This document shows positions 28,530 through 36,345 of a DNA stretch of 42,063 nucleotides, one piece after another. Origin of the DNA: Thermoleophilia bacterium. GTDB lineage: Bacteria; Actinomycetota; Thermoleophilia; Gaiellales; Gaiellaceae. The stretch covers positions 1 to 42,063 of the forward strand of contig JAICLU010000004.1 of assembly GCA_025925195.1 (NCBI GenBank), read 5' to 3'. Numbering within the stretch: the first letter of the stretch is position 1; each line of letters starts with the position of its first letter. The notes beneath the pieces were generated by a model. The model searched no databases and was not told the DNA's origin. It worked only from the letters and a program-made list of their open reading frames with translations. Position numbers and translations under genes: made by a program.

Positions 28530-30440
28530 TTACACGCCAACCGCGGCGAGGACGGTTGCGAAGCGCTGTTCGGCCAGCGCGCCGAACAGGGGGTGGCGGG
28601 TGAGCTTCGCCTTCGTCGTGGCGGGGCTCGAGAGGCCGCAGAGAAAGCGCGCTCGCTGGCGCGGCGTTCCGAGCGCGGTCGGATGCTCGGCCGCCAGTTC
28701 GTCGAGGACGGCTCGGTCGAGGTCGAACCGCGGGGTCGGGGTCGGTTCCGGGAGGCGTTGGGCCGATCCGGTCAGACAGTACGAGCAGTGGCCGCACGGA
28801 TCGGCACGCGTCTCGCCGAAGTAGCCGACGAGCGACTGCACCTGGCAGCCCTCGTGCTCGACGAGAGCGACGACGCGATCGATCCGCTCCGCCTCCGACT
28901 GCTCGCGGCGCTGGAAGCGCGCGGTGAGCCGTTCGCGCAGCTCGTCGAGCGACGGCGGCCGCTGCACCAGCGTGAAGCGCTGGCGCACGTCTGCGACCTT
29001 CAGCTCGACGAGGCCCTGCTGCTCGAGGTAGCCGAGCGCCTTGACGACCCGCTCGCGTTCCTCGCCGGGCACGGCGTCGGGGTCGATGCTCGTCCAGACG
29101 CGTCCTTCCTTGCCGCTCGCCAGCACACGTCGCAGGAACTCGGCGCGGTCGGGGTCGAAGGTCTCATAGACGTCGTCCCACTCGCCGTTCGACGGGCGCA
29201 GCCTGTAGCCGGCATAGAACGGTGTGCCTTGCTCGAGGAAGCCGTCGAGCTCGAGGTAGGTCAGGATCGTCTTCAGCACGAGCGGCCGTACGTCGTGGCG
29301 TGACGAGAGCTCGTATTCCGAGACGGCGAACTGCTCGCCCTGCCGGTGCGCGAACACGTCGTCGAGGAGACCGGCGATCGCCTCAGGCGTCGGCGTGTCG
29401 CCGAAGGCGAAGTTCTCGAGCGTCGGCACGTCGTCACGGCACGCGAACAGCTCGCAGATCGACGGCTCGCCGTCGCGTCCGGCGCGGCCGATCTCCTGCG
29501 AGTACGACTCGAGCCCTTTCGGCAGGTTGAGGTGGTAGACGTAGCGCACGTCGGCCTTGTCGATCCCCATGCCGAACGCGATCGTCGCGACGACGATGTT
29601 CGCCGTCGACTCCGTCCACCACTCCTGCACTTCGACGCGATCATCGGCGTTCATGCCCGCGTGGTACGCACGCGCGGGCAGGCCGGCGGCCGCCAGGAGC
29701 GCAGCCACATGCTCGGCCGTGCGTTGCAAGGTGACGTAGACGATCGTCGGGCCGGGCGGGCGCTCGCGCAGGCGGTTGATCAGCGCCTGGTCGCGCTCAG
29801 GTGCGCGGACCGGGGTGGTGAGCAGCGTCAGGTTCGGTCGGTAGAAACCGGTGACGACGGAATCGCGTTCCTCGATGCCGAACCCCGCGCGGATGTCGGC
29901 GACGACCGCGGGAGTCGCGGTCGCGGTGAGTGCGAGGACGCGTTCGGCGCCGAGCTCGCACGCGCGCGCTGCGAGCTTCAGATAGTCGGGGCGGAAATTG
30001 TGGCCCCACTCCGAGATGCAGTGCGCCTCGTCCACCGCGAAGAGCGCAATCTTCGTCTGGCCGAGCTGCGCGAGGAAGCGCTCGTTGTTGAACCGTTCCG
30101 GCGCGACGTACAGCAGCTTCAGGCTCCCGTCGCGTAGGCGGTCGGACACTGCTCGCACCTCATTCGCATCGAGGCTCGAGTCGAGTCGCGCGGCATCCAC
30201 GCCCCGGCGCGCGAGCAGGTCGATCTGGTCCTTCATCAGTGCGATCAGCGGCGACACGACGACGGTCACGCCTTCGAGCATCAGGGCGGGCAGCTGGTAG
30301 CAGAGGCTCTTCCCCGCGCCGGTCGGGAAGACGGCGAGCGCAGAGCGGCCGGCGAGCAGCGACTCGACGACTTCTTGCTGGCCGGGGCGGAAGTCTGTGT
30401 ACCCGAAGCGGGAGGTGAGCAGCTCGGCGGCCGTGGTCAC
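28530..30440 (-). CDS. recQ: ATP-dependent DNA helicase RecQ
   Basis: This 636-residue superfamily-2 helicase has RFGYTDFRPGQQEVV (Q-motif region), Walker A FPTGAGKSLCY (K44), the DEAH box in FAVDEAHCISEWGHNFRPDY with the RecQ aromatic-rich loop, and motif VI IGRAGRDGEPS. The RecQ-Ct zinc site includes CELFACRDD and DPCGHCSYC. The family winged helix follows, and an ~80-residue C-terminal helical segment resembles a partial HRDC-like domain (RFDLDRAVLDELAAEHPTAL). It unwinds 3'-5' in recombination and fork repair. GTG 30440 has TACCGT 6 nt upstream, so it is probably leaderless. Confidence 0.94.
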   Translation of the reverse strand: MTTAAELLTSRFGYTDFRPGQQEVVESLLAGRSALAVFPTGAGKSLCYQLPALMLEGVTVVVSPLIALMKDQIDLLARRGVDAARLDSSLDANEVRAVSDRLRDGSLKLLYVAPERFNNERFLAQLGQTKIALFAVDEAHCISEWGHNFRPDYLKLAARACELGAERVLALTATATPAVVADIRAGFGIEERDSVVTGFYRPNLTLLTTPVRAPERDQALINRLRERPPGPTIVYVTLQRTAEHVAALLAAAGLPARAYHAGMNADDRVEVQEWWTESTANIVVATIAFGMGIDKADVRYVYHLNLPKGLESYSQEIGRAGRDGEPSICELFACRDDVPTLENFAFGDTPTPEAIAGLLDDVFAHRQGEQFAVSEYELSSRHDVRPLVLKTILTYLELDGFLEQGTPFYAGYRLRPSNGEWDDVYETFDPDRAEFLRRVLASGKEGRVWTSIDPDAVPGEERERVVKALGYLEQQGLVELKVADVRQRFTLVQRPPSLDELRERLTARFQRREQSEAERIDRVVALVEHEGCQVQSLVGYFGETRADPCGHCSYCLTGSAQRLPEPTPTPRFDLDRAVLDELAAEHPTALGTPRQRARFLCGLSSPATTKAKLTRHPLFGALAEQRFATVLAAVGV

Positions 30441-30452
30441 GCGCCGACGGTA
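30441..30452 (-). promoter_or_regulatory. Putative -10 for leaderless recQ mRNA
   Basis: Minus-strand TACCGT (30452-30447) lies 6 nt before GTG 30440, with no ribosome site between them. Confidence 0.42.
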
Positions 30453-30521
30453 CCGCCGACCGACGCAACGCGGCATCGGCCGAACGGTTGACGCCGCCTC
30501 CGAGTACGAGGGTTTCCGACA

Positions 30522-30555
30522 GCACGGGGGCCCGGCGTTTGCCGAGCCCCCGTGC
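30522..30555 (-). terminator. Hairpin after the collagen-like gene
   Basis: A 15-bp stem with one mismatch (GCACGGGGGCCCGGC with GCCGAGCCCCCGTGC) closes a GTTT loop 7 nt after the stop. It probably terminates the collagen-like transcript before the recQ promoter. Confidence 0.65.
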
Positions 30556-30562
30556 ACGGTCG

Positions 30563-31393
30563 TCAGGGGTAGACCGTCACCACCGCGCGGTCCCACGAGT
30601 CATGCCCGGTGATCACCCGATCCCCGATGGTGCACGACGGCCGGTCGTCCGACACGAACCCGACGTTGCCGACGCCGCCGCAGTTCGGCTTCTGCACGAC
30701 CATGCTCGCGCTCGCGTAGCCGGTCCACGAGACGATCTTCCATGAGTCGACGCCGAGCGTCCCTCCGACCAGGTCGATGTTCCCGCTCGGCTGCCTGAGG
30801 GTCACCGAGCAGTCCTTCCGCCCCGAGGAGTACTGGGTGAATGTCTCGCCGGGCCACTGATCCCATGAATGGAGGAACGAGTTGGCGTTCGTGCTCGTGA
30901 TGTCGAAGTTGAACGTGTCCGACGGGCAGGCCGTGCCCGCGGGCGAAGTGACCGTGCCGCAGACGATGTTGCCGCTCGAGTCGAATCCGCTCACGTACTG
31001 GCCGGGATCGCACACCTGACCGATGGCCTGGCTATTCCCGGGAGGCCCCTGCGGCCCCTGCGGCCCGGCCTCGCCCTTTTCGCCCTGCGGGCCGGCACCG
31101 CCCTGAGGACCGGTGGCGCCCTGGGCCCCGGTGTCGCCCTTGTCGCCCTTCAGGCCTTGCGGTCCCTGCGGGCCCGTGTGGCTCCAGCTGATCGCGACCT
31201 CCGGCGGCCGGCAGGAGTCGCCGGCGGCCGGGTCGATCACGCGCAGGTTGCCGACGTTCTTCTGGTAGCAGCCGTGGACGACACCTCCGGAGTCCGGGAT
31301 CGCCGCATAGCCGACGGCCCCCGCCGCCAGAGCGGCGCCTGCGACCCCGCCGAGGAGAAACCACCGCGCCCGCGGCATCGTGAATCTGCCCAT
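30563..31393 (-). CDS. Secreted collagen-like surface protein
   Basis: This 276-residue protein has an N-terminal signal/anchor helix (residues ~11-31, FLLGGVAGAALAAGAVGYAA). A Cys-containing ~40-residue stalk base follows (GCYQKNVGNLRVID, a segment common in actinobacterial collagen-like proteins). Then come fifteen uninterrupted Gly-X-Y triplets (residues 74-118) with charged GDKGDTG and GEKGEAG, which should trimerise. The C-terminal ~155 residues form a beta-rich globular domain with several Cys that could be disulfide-linked. It is probably displayed on the cell surface. ATG 31393 has AGGGAGGG upstream. It is divergent from a regulator that may control it. Confidence 0.85.
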   Translation of the reverse strand: MGRFTMPRARWFLLGGVAGAALAAGAVGYAAIPDSGGVVHGCYQKNVGNLRVIDPAAGDSCRPPEVAISWSHTGPQGPQGLKGDKGDTGAQGATGPQGGAGPQGEKGEAGPQGPQGPPGNSQAIGQVCDPGQYVSGFDSSGNIVCGTVTSPAGTACPSDTFNFDITSTNANSFLHSWDQWPGETFTQYSSGRKDCSVTLRQPSGNIDLVGGTLGVDSWKIVSWTGYASASMVVQKPNCGGVGNVGFVSDDRPSCTIGDRVITGHDSWDRAVVTVYP

Positions 31394-31501
31394 CGTGCCC
31401 TCCCTGATCGTGAAAGCGGCCGCCTTGTCAGCGCTCGCCGCGTTCGGTTGGAACGGCCATTTTCCGATGCTTCCGAATTGGTCGCAAGGGCGAAAGCGGC
31501 C

Positions 31502-31535
31502 TGTCCTGAAGCGGACAATCCGGCTACGATGTGGC
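31502..31535 (+). promoter_or_regulatory. Leaderless promoter and inverted repeat before the regulator gene
   Basis: TACGAT (31525-31530) lies 5 nt before GTG 31536. Upstream, TGTCC-TGAAGC-GGACA (31502-31517) is a 5-6-5 inverted repeat over the expected -35 region, a possible autoregulatory operator. Confidence 0.42.
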
Positions 31536-32480
31536 GTGCTCAGCCGCGACGATCTCCTCCTCTTGCAGGCCGTGCTGCGGTCGCGCAGCCGCGACGCGGC
31601 GCAGCTGGCTCATTCGCTGGGACGCACGGTCGACGACGTCGTGCCGGCGCTCGCCCGCCTCGCCGACGCCGGTTTTCTCTCGAGGGGTCATGGCGGATCC
31701 GTCCTACGTCCGCCGCAGGAAGCGCTCATCGGAGTGGCGGTCGACGAGCTCACCGCCCAGTCGGAAGCGGCCGCGGCGCTGGGTCGCACGCTGGCTGAGT
31801 TGCCTGCGCTCATCCGGGACTGGGAGTGGGGACGGCCGGAGGACGAGAGCTCGATCCCCGCGGAGGTGATCGAGGGACCGACGGCCATCGTCGATGCCTG
31901 GTGGCGTTACGTGGACCGCAGCCGCCCACTGTCCACCGTCGGTGTGGTTCCAGATGCTCACGGCTTCACCCTCGTCCCCGAGGAGGACGCGGCCCGGTTG
32001 ACCGAGTTCGTCGATCCGCACGGTGGCGGTATCCGGCTCATCATCAACCCGGACAGCCTCGACGAGGCGAGCCGACCCACCGTCGACGCGCTGAGGTCTA
32101 TCGGCCTGAGGTTTCGAACGCTGTCAGATGCGCCGGGCTGGTTCTTCGTCGACGGCGATCGGGTTGCGGCATTGCCGGCGCAGTGGGGCGACCCTTGGCC
32201 GCAGCGGGTGCTGCTTGCACGGAACGCCGTCATCGCGGACGCCCTCCGCGGCTACTTCGAGCTGCTCTGGCGGGAAGCGACCGAGATCGAGGCGGCCCCT
32301 CCCCCGTGGGAACCCATCCTGCGCCTCCTCGACGAGGGGATGACCGAGGAAGAGATCGCCCGCGAACTGCACGTGTCGGCTCGCACGGTGCGCCGACGTG
32401 TCGTCGACGCGATGGAGGCCTTCGGTGTCACGAACCGCTTCACCCTCGGTCGAGCCTGGTCGCGCCGCGGCGGGAGCTAA
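31536..32480 (+). CDS. TrmB-like/LuxR-type transcriptional regulator
   Basis: This 314-residue protein has an N-terminal winged helix (residues ~1-60: LLLLQAVLRSRSRDAAQLAH, ALARLADAGFLSRG), a coiled segment, a middle alpha/beta sensor domain resembling the phospholipase-D-like fold of TrmB regulators (WWRYVDRSRPLSTVGVVPDA, LIINPDSLDEASRPTVDALR), and a C-terminal LuxR-type helix-turn-helix (EEEIARELHVSARTVRRRVV). Two DNA-binding ends in one chain are unusual but seen in this actinobacterial family. It is divergent from the collagen-like gene, with 142 bp between starts, and may regulate it. The ligand is unknown. Confidence 0.82.
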   Translation: MLSRDDLLLLQAVLRSRSRDAAQLAHSLGRTVDDVVPALARLADAGFLSRGHGGSVLRPPQEALIGVAVDELTAQSEAAAALGRTLAELPALIRDWEWGRPEDESSIPAEVIEGPTAIVDAWWRYVDRSRPLSTVGVVPDAHGFTLVPEEDAARLTEFVDPHGGGIRLIINPDSLDEASRPTVDALRSIGLRFRTLSDAPGWFFVDGDRVAALPAQWGDPWPQRVLLARNAVIADALRGYFELLWREATEIEAAPPPWEPILRLLDEGMTEEEIARELHVSARTVRRRVVDAMEAFGVTNRFTLGRAWSRRGGS

Positions 32481-32539
32481 AGGTTGGAAGCTGGCAAGAT
32501 CTGCGGAGGAACGAGTCCAGCAGGCGCAAGGAGCGGTGT

Positions 32540-33274
32540 GTGTTAGCGGTACGGCTGCACGATGACGGCTTGAAGGTCGAGGAGATCGCGACGCCCTCGC
32601 CGGGGCCGGGTGAGGTGCTGGTGCGCGTGCATGCCGCGGCGATTACACGTGACGAGCTGGAGTGGCCGGTCGATCGCTTGCCGGCGATTCCGTCCTACGA
32701 GCTTTCGGGCGTTGCCGTCGATAGCGGGGACGAGGTATATGCGCTCACGCCTTTCGATCGCGACGGCGTGGCTGCGGAATACGCCGTCGTCCCAGCCGCC
32801 GTGCTTGCCCCCAAGCCCTCGCGGCTGAGCCACGTCGAGGCGGCAGCTCTGCCGATGGGCGGGCTGACCGCCTGGCAAGCACTGTTTGTGCACGGGGGAC
32901 TCGCCCGAGGCGAGCGGGTGCTGATCACGGGCGCTTCGGGCGGGGTCGGGCACATCGCAGTTCAGCTTGCGCGACAGGCCGGCGCAATGGTCGTGGAGAG
33001 CGGTCCGGTCGATCTCGTCTTCGATACGCGTGGCGGTGATGTCCCCGCCGGCGACCGCGTGGTCACGGTCGCAGAGGAGACGCCGGGAGCGATCTACTTC
33101 ATCGTCGAGCCCGACCGCGAGCAACTCCTGGAGTTGACAGCGCTCGTCGACGCGCGCGAGCTTGGCGTGGAGGTCGACTCGGTCTTTCCGCTCACGGATG
33201 CCCAGGCGGCGTTCGAGCGAGTCGCGGCCCGCGGTAAGCGTGGCAAGGTCGTGCTCGGGGTCGCCAACGACTAG
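32540..33274 (+). CDS. Compact medium-chain reductase (zinc-free MDR)
   Basis: This 244-residue MDR protein is about 60-70 residues shorter than usual. The GroES-like domain is trimmed (ITRDELEWPVDRLPAIPSYE joins directly to LSGVAVDSGDEVYAL). The Rossmann domain keeps VLITGASGGVGHIAVQLARQ but jumps from GAMVV to ESGPVDLVFDTRGGD, losing about 27 residues that normally form the second NADPH-binding strand and ribose/2'-phosphate contacts. The C-terminus is normal (FPLTDAQAAFERVAARGKRG). GTG 32540 has AAGGAG 6 nt upstream. Cofactor preference is probably altered. It follows the regulator gene by 59 nt and may be its target. Confidence 0.8.
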   Translation: MLAVRLHDDGLKVEEIATPSPGPGEVLVRVHAAAITRDELEWPVDRLPAIPSYELSGVAVDSGDEVYALTPFDRDGVAAEYAVVPAAVLAPKPSRLSHVEAAALPMGGLTAWQALFVHGGLARGERVLITGASGGVGHIAVQLARQAGAMVVESGPVDLVFDTRGGDVPAGDRVVTVAEETPGAIYFIVEPDREQLLELTALVDARELGVEVDSVFPLTDAQAAFERVAARGKRGKVVLGVAND

Positions 33275-33276
33275 CC

Positions 33277-33310
33277 GGCCGACGGGCGCGGCCGTGGCTT
33301 CCGGTCGGCC
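33277..33310. terminator. Hairpin between two convergent reductase genes
   Basis: GGCCGAC (33277-33283) pairs with GTCGGCC (33304-33310), filling the gap between the two stop codons. It could terminate both transcripts. Confidence 0.4.
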
Positions 33311-34267
33311 TCATTCCGCGTGCTCTCGATCCAGGGTGAGCACACTTGCGCCCGTGGAGCGGCCGGCGACCGCGTCCCGGAGCGCCGTGGCTGCTTCTGC
33401 GAGCGGGAGTGGTGGTGCGACGTGGAGCGAGAGCGTCTCGTCTGCGAGTGCTGCGACCAGTTCGGCGAGGCGTCTGCCGTCGCTTCGGACATAGACGTCT
33501 GCGACCGTGACGCCTCGTTCGGCCGCCGGCGGATCGCCGGTGATCGTCGCGAGGCGGCCGTCGCGTGCGACTGCCTGAAGCGCGGTCGTGGCGCCGCCGC
33601 GCACGGCGTTCACGCCGGCTGCGACGCCGCGCCCGCCCGGAGATGCGTCGCGTACGCGGGCCGGCCAGTCGGGATCGTGATAGTCGAGGACGAGATGCGC
33701 GCCGTAGCCGCGGACGCGCGCCGCACTCGAGGGGCCCGCGGTCGCGATGACGGTCGCTCCTCGCGCGGCCGCGAGTTGCACGGCGAGTCCGCCGGTCGCA
33801 CCGCCGGCGCCGTGCACGAGGATCCACTCCCCTGCCGCGACCGGTGCGGCCTCCTGGAGGGCCTGGTCGGCGGTGAGCGCGGGCACCGGAAAGGCGGCGG
33901 CCGTCTCCCAGGAGATGACGGTCGGCTTGCGGGCAACAAGTGCGGCCGGAGCGACGAGCCACTCCGCCCATGCGCCCTGGTATCGCAACGGAACTGGGTG
34001 GGTGAGCACGTCGTCGCCCGGTGCGAGGTCTGACACGTCTTCGCCGACGGCGTCGACGACCCCCGCCGCCTCGACGCCGAGGGCCAGCGGTGGCCGGCGA
34101 CCGACGTCCCAGTCGCCGACCCGGACGATTTCGTCCCAGTTGCCGACACCTGCGGCGCGCACGGAGATCACGACCTCGTCGGGCGCAGGAGCCGACGGCG
34201 CTGCGAGTTCGAGCATCCGCACCGCGTCGCCGAACGCGTCGATGCCCGCGGCTCGCATCTGTCGCAT
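33311..34267 (-). CDS. Quinone-oxidoreductase-like medium-chain reductase
   Basis: This 318-residue full-length MDR enzyme lacks structural and catalytic zinc ligands. The GroES-like domain has VISVRAAGVGNWDEIVRVGD and PPLALGVEAAGVVDAVGEDV. The Rossmann domain has ILVHGAGGATGGLAVQLAAA and the second strand ATVIATAGPSSAARVRGYGA, so NADPH binding looks intact, in contrast to its compact neighbour. Predicted to reduce quinones or enones in the cytoplasm. ATG 34267 has TAGCAT 6 nt upstream (leaderless). The promoter is overlaid by a 20-bp tandem repeat array. Confidence 0.9.
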   Translation of the reverse strand: MRQMRAAGIDAFGDAVRMLELAAPSAPAPDEVVISVRAAGVGNWDEIVRVGDWDVGRRPPLALGVEAAGVVDAVGEDVSDLAPGDDVLTHPVPLRYQGAWAEWLVAPAALVARKPTVISWETAAAFPVPALTADQALQEAAPVAAGEWILVHGAGGATGGLAVQLAAARGATVIATAGPSSAARVRGYGAHLVLDYHDPDWPARVRDASPGGRGVAAGVNAVRGGATTALQAVARDGRLATITGDPPAAERGVTVADVYVRSDGRRLAELVAALADETLSLHVAPPLPLAEAATALRDAVAGRSTGASVLTLDREHAE

Positions 34268-34279
34268 GTCGGGATGCTA
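34268..34279 (-). promoter_or_regulatory. Putative -10 for leaderless reductase mRNA
   Basis: Minus-strand TAGCAT (34279-34274) lies 6 nt before ATG 34267. The expected -35 region falls inside the first unit of the adjacent repeat array. Confidence 0.45.
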
Positions 34280-34290
34280 GAGCCGGCGAT

Positions 34291-34350
34291 TGAGCGATGG
34301 CCGGCGCAGTTGAGCGGCGGCCGGCGCAGTGGAGCGGCGGCCGATGCCGC
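34291..34350. repeat. Three 20-bp tandem repeats over the reductase promoter
   Basis: Units 34291-34310, 34311-34330 and 34331-34350 share the core GAGCGGCGGCCGGCGCAGT. The first two differ at two positions and the third diverges at its end. The exact 20-bp period (about two helical turns) places each copy on the same DNA face, upstream of the -10 of the minus-strand reductase gene, as expected for cooperative binding of a regulator. Confidence 0.7.
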
Positions 34351-34353
34351 TTC

Positions 34354-34375
34354 CGCCCCGCTGGCTCGAGGGGCG
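34354..34375 (-). terminator. Weak hairpin after the second two-component operon
   Basis: CGCCCC pairs with GGGGCG around a 10-nt loop, 26 nt after the response regulator stop. It is a short stem, so the call is tentative. Confidence 0.3.
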
Positions 34376-34400
34376 TAGAAATGCTCTCGCCTCTCTGCGA

Positions 34401-35057
34401 TCAACGCCTGCGCGGGCGTACGAGCCCCGTCTCGTAGGCGAAGACGACTGCCTGCACGCGGTCCCGCAGCTCGAGTTTCGACAGCACCCGGGTGACGTGC
34501 GTCTTCACGGTCGTCTCGCCGAGGATCAGCTGCTTCGCGATCTCCGCGTTCGTCAGCCCACCGGCGATCAGGCCGAGGACTTCCCGCTCGCGCTCGGTCA
34601 GCGCCTCGACCGACTGCGGCGCCGCGCCCGGTTGCGGGCCCGACGCGAACTCCTCGATCAGCCGCCGGGTGATCGAGGGCGCGAGCAGTGCGTCGCCGCG
34701 GTGGACTGTACGGACGGCTCCGACGAGATCCTCGGGCGGGACGTCCTTGAGCAGGAAGCCGCTCGCGCCCGCATTCATCGCCAGCCAGACGAAGTCGTCC
34801 TCGCCGAAGGTCGTCAGCATCAGCACGCGCGTCGACGGCGACCCGATCACGACCCGCCGCGTCGCCTCGAGCCCGTCGAGCACCGGCATTCGGATGTCCA
34901 TCAGGACGATGTCCGGCGTGGTACCCCGGCACAGATCGACAGCCGCCCGACCGTCGGCCGCCTCGCCGACCACTTCGAAGTCCGGCTGTGCAGCGAGAAT
35001 CATCCGGAAGCCGCCACGCACGAGCGCTTGGTCGTCCGCAATCGCGATTCGGATCAT
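34401..35057 (-). CDS. NarL/DesR-type response regulator
   Basis: This 218-residue regulator has a receiver domain (acidic D8-D9, phosphoacceptor D54 in IVLMDIRMPVLDG, Thr in LMLTTFGEDD, Lys in LLKDVPPED) and a C-terminal LuxR helix-turn-helix with LTEREREVLGLIAGGLTNAE and GETTVKTHVTRVLSKL. It is activated by the kinase encoded immediately upstream, whose stop overlaps this ATG (ATGA). It could bind the 20-bp repeats located just beyond its 3' end at the reductase promoter, but this is only a positional guess. Confidence 0.93.
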   Translation of the reverse strand: MIRIAIADDQALVRGGFRMILAAQPDFEVVGEAADGRAAVDLCRGTTPDIVLMDIRMPVLDGLEATRRVVIGSPSTRVLMLTTFGEDDFVWLAMNAGASGFLLKDVPPEDLVGAVRTVHRGDALLAPSITRRLIEEFASGPQPGAAPQSVEALTEREREVLGLIAGGLTNAEIAKQLILGETTVKTHVTRVLSKLELRDRVQAVVFAYETGLVRPRRR

Positions 35058-36193
35058 TCCGCCTCCAGCGGCAGCCGCGCGCGGACGCGAAACCCACCGC
35101 CTTCCCGCGGTCCCGTCTCGATCTCGCCGCCGTACAGCTCGACGCGCTCGCGCATTCCGATCAGGCCGTGCCCGCCGTTGACCTTCGCTGTTCGACCGCG
35201 CCCGTCGTCCTCGACCTCGACCTCGACCGCCGTCGGGCTGAACCGGAGCCGCACGCTCGCCGACGACGCATTCGCATGCTTGACGGTGTTCGTCAGCGCC
35301 TCCTGAAGAATTCGGTACGCGGACAGGTCGACGCCGGGCGACAGCGGCTGCCGCGACCCCTCGACGTCGAGAGCTACAGGGAGGCCCGTCGCCCTCACCT
35401 GGTCTATGAGGATGTGCGCGGCGTCGAGGCTCGGCTGCGGCAGCAACTCGGCTTCGCGCTGATCGCGGCGCAACATGCCCAGCAGGCGCCGCATCTCCTC
35501 GAGCGCTTGCCTCCCCGACCGCTCGACGGCGAACAACGCAGCTCGTGCGGCCTCGGTGTCGTCGGTGAGCAGCGTCCGCGCGGCGCCGGCCTGTACCACC
35601 ATGACGGAGACGGAGTGCGCGATCACATCGTGCAGTTCGCGTGCAATCCGCGCTCGTTCCTCTTCGAGCACGCGCGTGCTTGCCGCAGCGAGCGTCGCTG
35701 CTTGCGCCTCGGCCGTGTGTGTGCGCTGGTCGCGTGCGCGCAAGTAGCGGCCGAGCGCCCACGCGAGGACGACGATCGGGCCGCTGAAGGGCAGCTCGTT
35801 CGTCATCTTCAGGTCGGGCGCGATCGCGATGATCGCGATCAGCCCGCCGAGCGCCCACAGCATGGCGGCGAGTGACCAGCGGCGTGGGGCGCGCATCGCC
35901 GCCGAGCACACGAGCAGAACCACCGGGACGAAACCGCTGAAGAACGCACTCGCTCCGGCATGTGCGGTCTCCGCGATCCCGATCGGCAGCATGAGCGCGA
36001 GGGCGACGAGCGGCGCCCGGCGGCGGAGGACGATGAGGCCGTCGAAGAGCACGGCGAGCGCCGCATTCACGGGATGACTCCCCTGGAACCTCGTGCCACC
36101 GTCTGCGATGACGCCCCACGCTGTCAGCTGCCCCACGACGAGGAAGGGGAACGCGACGAGCACGTCGAGCAGCACTCCGCGGATCCGTCTCAT
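35054..36193 (-). CDS. Sensor histidine kinase, HisKA_3 type with polytopic membrane sensor
   Basis: This 379-residue kinase has five or six N-terminal membrane helices (residues ~5-150) and no periplasmic domain, like DesK-type kinases. The coiled dimerisation helix carries H188 in IARELHDVIAHSVSVMVVQA; the ATPase domain has ILQEALTNTVKHANASSASV (N-box), VEVEDDGRGR and GHGLIGMRERVELYGGEIET. Membrane state or a hydrophobic signal is a likely input (family inference). ATG 36193 is preferred because TACGTT lies 7 nt upstream; GTG 36217 would add eight residues. It is co-translated with its regulator. Confidence 0.92.
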   Translation of the reverse strand: MRRIRGVLLDVLVAFPFLVVGQLTAWGVIADGGTRFQGSHPVNAALAVLFDGLIVLRRRAPLVALALMLPIGIAETAHAGASAFFSGFVPVVLLVCSAAMRAPRRWSLAAMLWALGGLIAIIAIAPDLKMTNELPFSGPIVVLAWALGRYLRARDQRTHTAEAQAATLAAASTRVLEEERARIARELHDVIAHSVSVMVVQAGAARTLLTDDTEAARAALFAVERSGRQALEEMRRLLGMLRRDQREAELLPQPSLDAAHILIDQVRATGLPVALDVEGSRQPLSPGVDLSAYRILQEALTNTVKHANASSASVRLRFSPTAVEVEVEDDGRGRTAKVNGGHGLIGMRERVELYGGEIETGPREGGGFRVRARLPLEAE

Positions 36194-36206
36194 CGCGGTG
36201 AACGTA
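36194..36206 (-). promoter_or_regulatory. Putative -10 for leaderless kinase mRNA
   Basis: Minus-strand TACGTT (36206-36201) lies 7 nt before ATG 36193, with no ribosome site. Confidence 0.42.
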
Positions 36207-36345
36207 GCGTGCGCCACGACGATTCGTCGTCATCCCGTGGTCTCGACACGATCATCCTCCAGGGGGACACACGACTGACAGCCGCACGATGTGCGCGCGG
36301 CGCCGGATTCCTACGGTCGCAGGGTCATCCACTGAAGGGAGCGAG

